DNA of 14,574 nucleotides from an uncultured cyanobacterium (GCA_946221495.1 CAMIFA010000134.1:1-14574); one strand, 5' to 3'; counted from the first letter of the stretch, positions 1-7,186 are shown. The notes: generated by a model not told the origin, from the sequence alone. Translations and numbers: made by a program.

Positions 1-380
1 CTGGCTGTGTTGGCTGGATGTTCGTCCACAAAGGCGTAGTGCTGCTTGCTCCTCCTGTGGATGAAGAACAGCTATTAGAAGCATTGTTAGAAGGCGGTGC
101 TGAGTCTTACGAGTTGATTGAGGATGATGGTACGTTAGTCGAAGTGTTTACAGATGTGGGGAATTTAGAAGCACTTAGCCAGATGTTGAAAGAAACAGGG
201 TTTACTGTAAGTGATGTAGAACTGCGTTGGGTTGCGAGTAATACAGTTGAAGTTAATAATCCAGAACAAGCGCGATTACTTCTGAAGTTAATTGATACTC
301 TAGAAGCCCTAGATGACGTACAAAACATTACTGCCAACTTCGAGATCGCAGATCAACTGATGGATCTGAGTATTGTGTAA
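1..380 (+). CDS. yebC: YebC/PmpR-family protein, 3' end only
   Basis: This is the C-terminal half of a YebC/PmpR (TACO1-like) protein. The frame is open to the window's left edge: codons from position 3 read GCVGWMF before the first Met at 18, so that Met is internal and the gene starts outside. The WMFxxKGVV stretch, the acidic LLEALLEGGAESYE segment and the terminal NITANFEI match the family's conserved second and third domains. The family has been described as transcriptional regulators and, for some members, as factors that relieve ribosome stalling; nothing here decides between these. The stop is TAA at 378-380, and the convergent Uma2 gene ends 28 bases further on, with no strong terminator between them. 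Confidence 0.9.
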   Translation, partial: GCVGWMFVHKGVVLLAPPVDEEQLLEALLEGGAESYELIEDDGTLVEVFTDVGNLEALSQMLKETGFTVSDVELRWVASNTVEVNNPEQARLLLKLIDTLEALDDVQNITANFEIADQLMDLSIV

Positions 381-408
381 TCCAAAAGGTAATACTAATT
401 ACAGCTAT

Positions 409-1155
409 CTAAAGCTCATTAGGATCAATTCCGCGTTCTTGTAACTTAGCGATTAAGTCTGCTAGTTGCTGTTGCGCCTGTTCAGCACGTTGGCGTTCTT
501 GTTCAGCGCGTTGGCGTTCTTGTTCAGCGCGTTGGCGTTCTTGTTCAATAATATTTTCTGGAGCTGGAAATTGATTCCCGTTCTCGTCATACCAGTACAA
601 CCACTCCTGCGTCCAGCCGTCATGTGTTCCCTGCTCACATCCAATTCCTAAGCTTATTTCTGGCATCCAAACTGGATTACCAAATTGTTGCACATAAACC
701 CCATTCACTAAGCGATAAACTTCAAAAGATTCATGCTTGTCTCGGCGACTGTAGTCAGGGTTGTAGATGACGTAGTACAAAACTCCGATAGCAGCATACT
801 TATTTATCTTGTCGCTGTATTCCCCGCCTGGAGTTTGCGAGACAATTTCCAAAACTAGCTGCGGTACAACTTGCTCTTGCCAAATTACATAGCTAAGTCG
901 CCCTCGACTTCTTTTACGTCGCGGAACCCCTAAACTCAAAAAGCCATCTGGGACAATTGCCGGGTTGCCAACTTCATAGTAAACCCCCATATTTACCCCT
1001 AGAAACCAGTCCATACGCTCCGCCCACAGCAGCGACAGGATGCTACGTAGTAAAGCAGGAAGCAGGTTTTGCAGTTCGTTATCCACTGGAGTATCGTCAG
1101 AGTCGGGCAGATCCTCCTCTGTAGGAAGGTACTGCAACGGGTTGTACTGTACCAT
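409..1155 (-). CDS. Uma2-family (DUF820) putative restriction endonuclease
   Basis: A 248-residue Uma2 protein, a family of PD-(D/E)xK-fold putative endonucleases greatly expanded in cyanobacteria and of mostly unknown biological role. Visible motifs are PD at 69-70, the strand LVLEIVS with Glu103, and SDKINKYAAIG with Lys116 followed by the YNPD strand end. These are the family's predicted catalytic carboxylates and lysine. The C-terminus (about 204-240) is a predicted coiled coil containing three EQERQRA heptads, encoded by three 21-base DNA repeats at 481-543. The ATG at 1155 is preferred because it gives the usual MVQYxPL N-terminus; ATG at 1188 and TTG at 1212 are in-frame alternatives that add residues unlike the family. 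It converges with the YebC gene and diverges from the hydroxylase. The family is confident; DNA cleavage activity is inferred. Confidence 0.85.
   Translation of the reverse strand: MVQYNPLQYLPTEEDLPDSDDTPVDNELQNLLPALLRSILSLLWAERMDWFLGVNMGVYYEVGNPAIVPDGFLSLGVPRRKRSRGRLSYVIWQEQVVPQLVLEIVSQTPGGEYSDKINKYAAIGVLYYVIYNPDYSRRDKHESFEVYRLVNGVYVQQFGNPVWMPEISLGIGCEQGTHDGWTQEWLYWYDENGNQFPAPENIIEQERQRAEQERQRAEQERQRAEQAQQQLADLIAKLQERGIDPNEL
481..543 (-). repeat. Three tandem 21-base repeats coding EQERQRA heptads
   Basis: The unit TTCAGCGCGTTGGCGTTCTTG is repeated three times at 481-501, 502-522 and 523-543. The first copy differs by one base (A at 487). On the coding (minus) strand each unit is one heptad of the coiled-coil tail. 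The near identity suggests recent expansion by slippage or unequal recombination, so copy number may vary between strains. Confidence 0.95.
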
Positions 1156-1283
1156 AGTGACTTCTATCGAGCGTCTGATTGCTTGCATCTTAGCAAAGGA
1201 ATAACAAGGCAACTTGATTGCCTTCGTTGTTTGGGTAACAATGAAGAAGAGTAAATATTCCTATCGTTTTTGACATATTTAAA

Positions 1284-2555
1284 ATGGCGCTGGAGCAGCG
1301 AAATCAAAATATCTCACTTCCACAAACCACCAGAAATAAAAGCGAGTTTGACTACGATTTAGCGATCGCTGGTGGTGGTATTGTTGGTTTAACTCTAGCC
1401 TGTGCTTTAAAAGATTCTGGGCTAAGTGTAGTGCTGATTGAAGCTAAACCTACTTCAGTTGCAGCAGCAAAAGGGCAAGCTTACGCAGTTTCTCTATTAT
1501 CAAGTCGCATTTTTAAGGGAATAGGAGTTTGGGATAAAATTCTGCCTCAAATTGCTACATTTAACCACATTAATTTATCTGATGCTGATCATCCTCATGT
1601 AGTCCAGTTTCAACCAGCAGATTTAGGGACAGATGCTTTAGGTTATGTAGCTGAACATCAGGCACTACTAAAACCTTTGCAAGAATTTTTGCAAGGATGT
1701 CCCAATATAGACTATCTATGTCCCGCCCAAGTGGTAAAAACTGATTATCAGCTCAATGGGGTAGAAATTGAACTAAAAGTCAACGGTGAATCTCGGAAAA
1801 TCTGCACTCGCTTAATTGTTGCCGCAGATGGAGCGCGATCGCGTATCCGTGAGGCAGCTGGGATCAAAACTCACGGTTGGCAATATTGGCAGTCATGTAT
1901 TGTTGCGTTTGTCAAGCCGGAAAAATCACACAACAATACTGCTTACGAACGCTTTTGGTCTAGTGGTCCGTTTGCAATTTTACCTTTACCAGGGAACCGT
2001 TGCCGCATTGTTTGGACAGCACCCCACGCAGAAGCAAAAGCTTTACTTGCTTTAGATGACGAGCAATTTTTAGCACAATTAAGCCGCCGCTACGGGAATC
2101 ACATGGGGCGATTGCAACTAGAAGGCGATCGCTTTATGTTTCCAGTACAGTTAATGCAGAGCGATCGCTATGTATTACCGCGCCTAGCTTTAATTGGTGA
2201 TGCTGCTCACTGTTGTCATCCCGTTGGCGGACAAGGTTTAAATATGGGTATCCGCGATGCTGCTGCTTTGGCACAAGTTTTGCAATTTGCCTATAAGCAA
2301 GGCGAAGATATTGGTAATTTGCAGATTCTCAAACGCTATGAAATTTGGCGCAAGCAAGAAAATCTCACAATTTTAGGTTTTACCGATATTCTTGATCGCG
2401 TATTTTCTAACAACTGGTTGCCAATAGTTGTAATTCGCAGAGTCGGGTTATGGATGTTACAAACAGTTAGTCCAGTAAAAATTTATGCTTTGCAGTTGAT
2501 GACTGGATTAAGGGGACGTACTCCTGAAATAGCTCGACTGAGTACTTATCAGTGA
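1284..2555 (+). CDS. FAD-dependent hydroxylase, UbiH/UbiF/COQ6 family
   Basis: A 423-residue class A flavoprotein monooxygenase, which normally uses NAD(P)H and O2 to hydroxylate an aromatic ring. Three diagnostic motifs are present: the N-terminal GxGxxG dinucleotide fold (30-35) with the ribose-binding Glu53 at the end of the second strand; the DG motif with Asp182 followed by ARSRIREAAG; and the GD motif with Asp306 in LIGDAAHCCHPVGGQGLNMG. Length matches the UbiH/COQ6 family. In cyanobacteria, which make plastoquinone and not ubiquinone, members are commonly annotated as 2-octaprenyl-6-methoxyphenol hydroxylase, but the true substrate is uncertain. The ATG at 1284 precedes a poorly conserved leader of about 20 residues, and no good Shine-Dalgarno is visible. 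The stop overlaps a possible GTG start of the following degenerate small frame. Confidence 0.88.
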   Translation: MALEQRNQNISLPQTTRNKSEFDYDLAIAGGGIVGLTLACALKDSGLSVVLIEAKPTSVAAAKGQAYAVSLLSSRIFKGIGVWDKILPQIATFNHINLSDADHPHVVQFQPADLGTDALGYVAEHQALLKPLQEFLQGCPNIDYLCPAQVVKTDYQLNGVEIELKVNGESRKICTRLIVAADGARSRIREAAGIKTHGWQYWQSCIVAFVKPEKSHNNTAYERFWSSGPFAILPLPGNRCRIVWTAPHAEAKALLALDDEQFLAQLSRRYGNHMGRLQLEGDRFMFPVQLMQSDRYVLPRLALIGDAAHCCHPVGGQGLNMGIRDAAALAQVLQFAYKQGEDIGNLQILKRYEIWRKQENLTILGFTDILDRVFSNNWLPIVVIRRVGLWMLQTVSPVKIYALQLMTGLRGRTPEIARLSTYQ

Positions 2556-2764
2556 ATGATGTTGCAAAGTTTTCAATCTCAATTCTTGATCAAGAGAAAG
2601 TTCATTTAATTGCAGACAAGGTAAAATAGGCAATTCTTAGGCGTGAGCTATCTAAACAACTACTGGAGAGCGCTAAAACAGGAGTAGAACGGGCGATCGC
2701 AACCAATGAAGCGACAGCAACCGCTTGGATGAATTAGCAACTTGAAGCTTTAGAGGTTAATTGA
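2552..2764 (+). pseudogene. Degenerate small ORF upstream of mntA-like gene (two in-frame stops)
   Basis: Read in one frame from a GTG at 2552, this stretch gives a continuous protein-like sequence of about 70 codons ending LEALEV-N-stop at 2762-2764. It is interrupted only by TAG at 2627-2629 and TAG at 2735-2737. Recognisable pieces are SILDQEKVHLIADKV, RRELSKQLLESAKTGVERA and the C-terminal QLEALEV. I do not recognise the family. The stop lies two bases before the ATG of the nucleotidyltransferase gene, which suggests an ancestral three-gene operon. A partly deleted copy of its 3' end lies at 3447-3512, before the second nucleotidyltransferase gene. The repetition before both modules is the main argument that it was once a real gene; that it was translated is inference. 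Confidence 0.5.
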
Positions 2765-2766
2765 GG

Positions 2767-3078
2767 ATGAAACTCAAAAATATTAAAGTTCCTACGGATG
2801 AAATATCAGCGCTTTGTCAGCAGTGGCATATCTATAAACTTTCCTTATTTGGCTCAGTCTTACGAGATGACTTTACAGCAGACAGCGATATTGACGTTTT
2901 AGTTGAGTTTGAGTCTGGATTCACCCCTGGTTTTTTGAAACTTCATCAGATCAAAGAAGAACTATCAGACTTATTTGAACACAGGACAATTGATTTAGTG
3001 ACTCTTAAGTTTCTCAATCATCGAATGCGCGATCACGTTCTAGCTACAGCCGAAGTTTGTTATATCGCAGAGAGATAA
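2767..3078 (+). CDS. MntA-like nucleotidyltransferase antitoxin (module 1)
   Basis: A 103-residue minimal nucleotidyltransferase of the MNT (DNA polymerase beta-like) fold. The active-site motif GS-x10-DxD is complete: Gly29-Ser30, Asp41 and Asp43, with a third carboxylate at Asp76 in the strand TIDLV. In studied MntA/HepT systems such an enzyme silences the HEPN toxin by transferring AMP to a Tyr near its catalytic motif. The ATG at 2767 is chosen because GAGG at 2753-2756 is suitably spaced and it gives the standard start; TTG at 2761 is an in-frame alternative adding two residues. A HEPN toxin gene follows immediately, and in the usual arrangement the two would overlap by several codons. 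No hypothetical partner other than this toxin is needed to explain its role. Confidence 0.85.
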   Translation: MKLKNIKVPTDEISALCQQWHIYKLSLFGSVLRDDFTADSDIDVLVEFESGFTPGFLKLHQIKEELSDLFEHRTIDLVTLKFLNHRMRDHVLATAEVCYIAER

Positions 3079-3097
3079 TCGAGTATATGTTGGGCAT

Positions 3098-3412
3098 ATG
3101 CTCGACACTGCCAATAAGGCAATCGGCTTTATTGAAGGCTTGAGTAGACAAGATTTCGACAACAATGAACTATTACGGTTATCTCTCACACATCTATTGC
3201 AGATTATTGGTGAAGCTGCTCGTCGAGTATCCCCCGATTTTCGCTCTGCTTATCCAGCAATTCCCTGGAACGCTGTAGTTGGAATGCGAAGCAGAGTTGT
3301 GCATGACTATTTAGATGTTGATGAAGATGTCGTCTGGAATACTGTAAAAAATGACTTACCACTCCTAATTTTAGAGTTGGAGAAGATTGTAAATAATTTA
3401 GAGCAGTCATAA
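3098..3412 (+). CDS. HepT-like HEPN toxin (module 1), start codon uncertain
   Basis: A HEPN-domain protein of the HepT type, a predicted metal-independent ribonuclease toxin. The catalytic RX4HXY motif is intact in GMRSRVVHDY (Arg64, His69, Tyr71 counted from this ATG); Tyr71 would be the AMPylated residue. IIGEAARRVSP and IPWNAVVGM are typical of the family. From the ATG at 3098 the protein has 104 residues, but the frame continues upstream with SQRDNRVYVGH, which looks like the missing family N-terminus. That sequence would begin at codon 3062-3064, overlapping the antitoxin's 3' end, yet the codon is ATA. Either translation starts at 3098 and drops about 12 residues, or ATA serves as a weak start, or the toxin is attenuated. 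Family call is firm; the start is not. Confidence 0.82.
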   Translation: MLDTANKAIGFIEGLSRQDFDNNELLRLSLTHLLQIIGEAARRVSPDFRSAYPAIPWNAVVGMRSRVVHDYLDVDEDVVWNTVKNDLPLLILELEKIVNNLEQS

Positions 3413-3446
3413 CTATAATTTTCGAGCGTGGTGATTTCTGGAAATT

Positions 3447-3512
3447 GCTAAAACAAGAGTAGAACAAGCGATCACAACCGATGAATCAGTAACTTGAAGC
3501 CTTGGGGGTAAC
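3447..3512 (+). repeat. Second, deleted copy of the sequence upstream of the mntA-like gene
   Basis: Positions 3447-3485 match 2672-2710 at 34 of 39 bases by my count. After a gap of about 19 bases in this copy, the TAACTTGAAGCCTTGG stretch matches the 2740-2759 region with few changes. It encodes the fragment AKTRVEQAITTDES, comparable to AKTGVERAIATNEA in the first copy, then runs into stops. It sits directly before the second nucleotidyltransferase gene, so each toxin-antitoxin module carries the same leader relic. This points to duplication of a cassette or to arrival of two related cassettes. Confidence 0.75.
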
Positions 3513-3518
3513 ACTAAC

Positions 3519-3851
3519 ATGACTATTACCGCGATAGATTTACCAATGGAAAAAATTGCTGAGTTTTGCGATCGCTGGCAAGTCACCGAGTTTGCCCTAT
3601 TTGGTTCTGTTTTGCGCGACGACTTTCGCCCCGACAGCGACATCGATGTAATGGTGCAATTTCATCCAGAGGCTCACCCCACCTTCAGTAGCCTAGACAA
3701 AATGGAAGCCCAGTTAAAGACTATTTTTCACAGAGACATTGATTTGATCACCCGTCAAGGAATTGAAACTAGCCGTAATTATCTACGCCGTCAAGAAATC
3801 CTTTCCTCCGCTCAGGTAATCTATGCAACGGGATCTTCAATTTCTGCTTGA
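3519..3851 (+). CDS. MntA-like nucleotidyltransferase antitoxin (module 2)
   Basis: A 110-residue paralogue of the upstream nucleotidyltransferase. The motif GS-x10-DxD is complete (Gly29-Ser30, Asp41, Asp43), in GSVLRDDFRPDSDID, with the third carboxylate Asp75 in DIDLIT. It differs widely from the first copy outside the motifs, so the two are not a recent duplication. The ATG at 3519 follows a GGGGGT stretch at 3504-3509 that can act as a ribosome binding site. Its last 29 bases overlap the start of the HEPN reading frame at 3823, the classical arrangement for these modules. Because that HEPN frame is broken, this antitoxin is apparently an orphan, possibly kept by drift or through cross-action on the module 1 toxin (inference). 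Confidence 0.83.
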   Translation: MTITAIDLPMEKIAEFCDRWQVTEFALFGSVLRDDFRPDSDIDVMVQFHPEAHPTFSSLDKMEAQLKTIFHRDIDLITRQGIETSRNYLRRQEILSSAQVIYATGSSISA

Positions 3852-4163
3852 TATGTTGCAATCGGCGGAACTCCTACATGAATTACACCGCTCAATGCTC
3901 AAAAGACAAATTTGTTGAAAATGTGCAGCTTCAAGATGCAGTGATTAGGCGATTATTAGTAATTGCCGAAGCCGTAAGACGAGTCTCACCAGACAACCCG
4001 CCAAACCTTACCAAACATTTCATGGCAAGAGATCAATGGAATGCGAAATCGATTAGTTCATGAGTACGATGGTGTGAACCTCAATATCGTTTGGGATGTT
4101 GTCCAAACTGAGATCCCAACTCTGATAGCAGAATTGAAGTTAAGGATTCCTCCTGAAAGTTGA
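3823..4163 (+). pseudogene. HepT-like HEPN toxin remnant (module 2), two frameshifts
   Basis: Three reading frames in succession give one HEPN protein. Segment 1 starts at ATG 3823 with MQRDLQFLLDMLQSAELL, the standard family N-terminus, and hits TGA at 3916-3918. Segment 2, from about 3899, reads SKDKFVENVQLQD and then IAEAVRRVSPD, and runs to a TGA at 4060-4062. Segment 3, from about 4017, reads ISWQEINGMRNRLVHEY with the complete RX4HXY motif, then VWDVVQTEIPTLIAEL, and ends at TGA 4161-4163. The first lesion is explained by one extra C at 3898 between ATG and TCA; the second lies at about 4005-4020, in a stretch that is also shortened relative to the family. With two independent lesions it should be non-functional unless the assembly is wrong. 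Confidence 0.85.
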
Positions 4164-4239
4164 AGGGGGACAAACAGCGTAGGCGATCGCTCAACTGCCT
4201 CTATCCTGGCTTTCAATTTAGAACTGTAAGCTATGGCTT

Positions 4240-4271
4240 AAAAAACGCTATTAAAAAGTGTTAGGTTTTTT
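4240..4271. terminator. Possible weak bidirectional terminator
   Basis: AAAAAAC at 4240-4246 can pair with GTTTTTT at 4265-4271, with CTA/TAG extending the stem after a one-base bulge. It lies between the HEPN remnant and the convergent minus-strand membrane-protein gene and presents a T-run on either strand. The stem is almost all A-T, so support is weak. Confidence 0.35.
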
Positions 4272-4296
4272 GTTTTAACTTCTAAAATCTGATCTG

Positions 4297-4971
4297 CTAA
4301 TTGTTTTTTTGCTTTGATTTGCCTTGCTTCTTCATAGTGTGTAAACCCATTTGTCCGCGCAGACGATTAAGTTCTACATCTATATCATCACTAGTAGTAT
4401 TTTTATATCGCATACTTCTGGTAGAGCGATTGGTAGAAGTTTTAGAATTAACACGAAGTCGATGTTTTAGCAGGTATTCAGCTTGGTAAAGATAAGCAGC
4501 AGTAATTAGCCAAATTACACTTAACCAAGTCGCCTCTGTCTCTGTAAAACTGTAATTAGGTGATTGTAAGGAGCTATATCTATCAACGAAGGGTATAACA
4601 AGAATGAAGCTGAAAACTGTAGATAAAATAATCACAACCCAGCAATAAAATCCCACCCATAAGCTTTTAGCTGTTGGCAACCAATAATGCCAGCGAGAGT
4701 GATACTCACCAAAGGTAATGTGGTGAACATAAGAAATTAAAATGGTTGGTAGTATAAAACCCACGCTAACTAGAAAGGTGATTACTGGTGTTGGATCTTC
4801 TTGAACATCAGATAAAATCCGTGCTACTGGAAAACCCCAGTAAACCATAATTCGTACAATAGCGGTAACGCCAAGTAACAATAGAATTGAAGCACATGAC
4901 TTCAGCCACGAGCTAGGGTAAGGAAACCATGCAGTCCATCGGGATTTTGTTGAGGAACTTGGCTGTTTCAT
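4297..4971 (-). CDS. Conserved hypothetical four-helix membrane protein
   Basis: A 224-residue integral membrane protein that I cannot assign to a named function. Four hydrophobic helices are visible at about 24-45, 61-83, 103-128 and 147-163. A soluble basic C-terminal tail follows (about 170-224), carrying the motif DVELNRLRGQMGLH before a Lys-rich end. That motif looks conserved-protein-like and would probably lie on the cytoplasmic side, but this is inference. The ATG at 4971 is preferred; a GTG at 4980 would add three residues. No clear Shine-Dalgarno is seen. It stands alone in the same orientation as the EcsC gene, which ends 147 bases upstream and has its own terminator, so an operon is unlikely. 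Confidence 0.7.
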   Translation of the reverse strand: MKQPSSSTKSRWTAWFPYPSSWLKSCASILLLLGVTAIVRIMVYWGFPVARILSDVQEDPTPVITFLVSVGFILPTILISYVHHITFGEYHSRWHYWLPTAKSLWVGFYCWVVIILSTVFSFILVIPFVDRYSSLQSPNYSFTETEATWLSVIWLITAAYLYQAEYLLKHRLRVNSKTSTNRSTRSMRYKNTTSDDIDVELNRLRGQMGLHTMKKQGKSKQKNN

Positions 4972-5061
4972 CACTGGCACTACTTTTTAATAAAGCTCAA
5001 GAGGATTACTTTATTTAGAATGCCCAGCTCAAAAGAGCCAATTACTAAAAGCAAACAAAAA

Positions 5062-5084
5062 GCGCCTAATTTTTCCAGAGGCGC
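5062..5084 (-). terminator. Rho-independent terminator of the EcsC gene
   Basis: GCGCCT (5062-5067) pairs with AGGCGC (5079-5084) around an 11-base loop. Read on the minus strand, the hairpin is followed directly by TTTTTGTTTG. It lies 34 bases beyond the stop of the EcsC gene. A T-run on the plus side (5087-5091) could also let it act in the other direction. Confidence 0.75.
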
Positions 5085-5117
5085 AGTTTTTAATGAAAGT
5101 ACGAGCGCACTTTAAAA

Positions 5118-6335
5118 CTAAATAGCAGCTTGAATTGAGTTGCTGTCAATATCAAATTTATTGGCGATCGCGTCTATCACCCTCCTCTCAGTAGGTGTAG
5201 TACCACCTTCGCTTTGAGCAATGCGGTAACATTGCGCTAATAAGGGAATGGCAAAATCACGATTAAGTTGATTTAGCAGCGTATCTAGAGGTTGGGGTGA
5301 TTGCATATTTTTGGCGATCGCCTCTAGAGAAACAGGACTTAAATTTAATGCTTTTAACTGGAGTTGAATTTCCTCCCAAGACTTCTCTGGATGACTAGCG
5401 AGAATCATATGAACCAAAATTTGATCCATTACGGTTTGTTGAGCGATCGCTGTTTCCAGATATTTATCGCTTTGTTGTTTTAAAGTTTCTAGTGTCTCCT
5501 CTGAAGTCACGGAAGCGGGCGAATTAATCTTAGTTTCATAAAACCTACAAGCTGCATAACCCAAAGAATAGAGCATCGTAGCATTTGTACTTGCACCAAT
5601 CATTGCCCCTGCAAAAGGCACATTTCGCAATAACCCTAAGCCCGCCGCCCGCAGCGCCCGACTACCACCTAGCCCTAAACCAAAGATTCCTAAAACTTCA
5701 CCTTTACGCGCTGGATCTTTTAAATCTAGTCCATAAGCAGCTGCAATTTGATAAACCATTTCTGCTTGCAATTTTGTTGTAGCTGCAAAGTCAACTGCTA
5801 ATAGCGCTAGGGCAACTCCTGGCAAAACACTACTAGCTAAACCCACTCCACCTGCATAAGTTGCTTTCTCAACCATAATTCGGTGAGCAATTTGGCTGGG
5901 TGATTCCTGGGGATATTCTTGCTTTAGCTTTCTTACTGCCGCTTCTGCTCGTGCCAAATCAACGCTATCAGTCGCCCCAACCAACCAATCTAAATTTAAG
6001 AAGCGAGATAGCTTCCGTACTAGCCAAATATTACCGACAGAATTAACTGCCTGTCCTGCTTCTTGGGTGGCGGTGGAAATTAAATCATGTGCTTGTTTCG
6101 CTGCTGCTTCTCCTAAGTCAACAGCTGTATCCGCGATCGCCATCCCTGTATGCGCGATTGTTACTGCTGCTCCGCCTAGTGTCTTGGCAAAGGAGTCAAA
6201 AAAAGATGATTCATTTTTTTTGGAATCTGAGATATTGCTTTGCTTATTGTTAGCCGTTGGGAGAATTGTTACTTCTACTTCCGACTCAGACTCTGGTAGT
6301 TTAACTGCTTTTGGTGGCTGTTGCGTCTCGTCCAT
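5118..6335 (-). CDS. EcsC family protein with possible TerB-like C-terminus
   Basis: A 405-residue EcsC-family protein, named after the third gene of the Bacillus ecsABC operon and of unknown biochemical role. The core is about residues 115-275: an Ala-rich helical region, then AEMVYQIAAAYGLDLKDPARKGEVLGIFGLGLG, quoted here only as the region around residues 200-225, and Gly/Ala-rich hydrophobic segments that may associate with membranes. The N-terminal 45 residues are acidic and low-complexity. The C-terminus (about 355-405) contains LLAQCYRIAQSEGG and TPTERRVIDAIANKFDID, which resembles the acidic helical repeat of TerB/tellurite-resistance-like domains; that is a pattern-based inference. 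ATG at 6335 is the only good start, with GAGG about 14 bases upstream. The gene is followed by a convincing terminator and appears monocistronic. Confidence 0.75.
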   Translation of the reverse strand: MDETQQPPKAVKLPESESEVEVTILPTANNKQSNISDSKKNESSFFDSFAKTLGGAAVTIAHTGMAIADTAVDLGEAAAKQAHDLISTATQEAGQAVNSVGNIWLVRKLSRFLNLDWLVGATDSVDLARAEAAVRKLKQEYPQESPSQIAHRIMVEKATYAGGVGLASSVLPGVALALLAVDFAATTKLQAEMVYQIAAAYGLDLKDPARKGEVLGIFGLGLGGSRALRAAGLGLLRNVPFAGAMIGASTNATMLYSLGYAACRFYETKINSPASVTSEETLETLKQQSDKYLETAIAQQTVMDQILVHMILASHPEKSWEEIQLQLKALNLSPVSLEAIAKNMQSPQPLDTLLNQLNRDFAIPLLAQCYRIAQSEGGTTPTERRVIDAIANKFDIDSNSIQAAI

Positions 6336-6481
6336 TGCGGGGTATTGTCCTCACAGTTCTATGCCATTTGTAGCGTAATAGCGATCGCTTACACCTCTAT
6401 CTGGAAATGCAACTTTGGTTTAGCTGGGTTAGATATTTGCTTAATACAACAAAGTTAATGGATATACGTCGCAAGTTCTGG

Positions 6482-7186
6482 TTAGCGATTATTAGCAGCC
6501 GCAGAAGATTGCCGAATGCGATTATCTAACTTAGTAGCAACATCTTTTATCGGCACTACAGGCTTGCTGCCATCCAGATAAAAAACAGCTGTCAGCGAAC
6601 CAACTTGGTTGCGACGAAACGCTGCTATATCTGTACGTAGTGGCGGTAAATTTTGCATTTGTAAGGCTAGGGTCATTCCTGCTGATGAATTAGCCAGATT
6701 ATTTAATTCAGGTAGAGCTGCTTGTTCTACAACATTAATACCTAAAGGAGAAGCTTTCAGTCCTTGTTCAACTTGATCCACCAATTGTTGCCGCATCTTT
6801 GTTTGTTGCAACTGCCGCAAACTAGCATCAAATCTCAACAACGCAAGCGGTTGATTTGGTAGGATAGTGCTGAAACCCAAAACTACCTGTAATTGCTGTG
6901 GGTTGATAAACGCGAAGTAGTTATCTAATAACAAGTTTTGCTGACCTAAAACTCGCTTAATAGTGTCTAATTGGGCAGCAATTGCTGGTCTAATCTCTGG
7001 TGGCAGTTCTTGAAATCCAGCTGGTAAGTCTTTAAGGGTGAGGCTAGCGGCTACGGCTGTTTCAGCAGGTGGTTTAGAGGTTTGCGCTACCGCAACTACT
7101 GGAACTGGGGCAGTTACAAAAACACTGGTAAATATTAATAGCAAGGACGTAGCACTGAGTTTTTGCCACAAAAATCGCTGATTCAT
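6482..7186 (-). CDS. Secreted or periplasmic conserved hypothetical protein
   Basis: A 234-residue protein with a clear signal peptide: basic MNQRFLWQK, a hydrophobic core SLLLIFTSVFVTA, and a likely cleavage after AVA at residue 34. The mature part is soluble and has repeated Leu/Gln-rich segments, with phrases such as LKDLPAGFQELPPEI, NYFAFINPQQLQVVLGFST and GSLTAVFYLDGSKP. I do not recognise a catalytic motif or named domain; the composition suggests a periplasmic or thylakoid-lumen protein of cyanobacteria. The ATG at 7186 is chosen because it begins the signal peptide; an upstream TTG at 7204 adds only six polar residues. It is divergent from the branching-enzyme gene across a 297-base spacer. 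Confidence 0.65.
   Translation of the reverse strand: MNQRFLWQKLSATSLLLIFTSVFVTAPVPVVAVAQTSKPPAETAVAASLTLKDLPAGFQELPPEIRPAIAAQLDTIKRVLGQQNLLLDNYFAFINPQQLQVVLGFSTILPNQPLALLRFDASLRQLQQTKMRQQLVDQVEQGLKASPLGINVVEQAALPELNNLANSSAGMTLALQMQNLPPLRTDIAAFRRNQVGSLTAVFYLDGSKPVVPIKDVATKLDNRIRQSSAAANNR

Noticed and set aside
466..651. Possible repeat array (CRISPR-like) at the Uma2 tail
   Set aside because: The 21-base repeats are directly adjacent with no spacers and encode protein heptads in frame.
3848..4063. Open frame of 71 codons after the second antitoxin
   Set aside because: Its start is spurious. Only its middle is HEPN-like, and the matching N- and C-termini are in the other two frames, so it is one segment of a broken gene.
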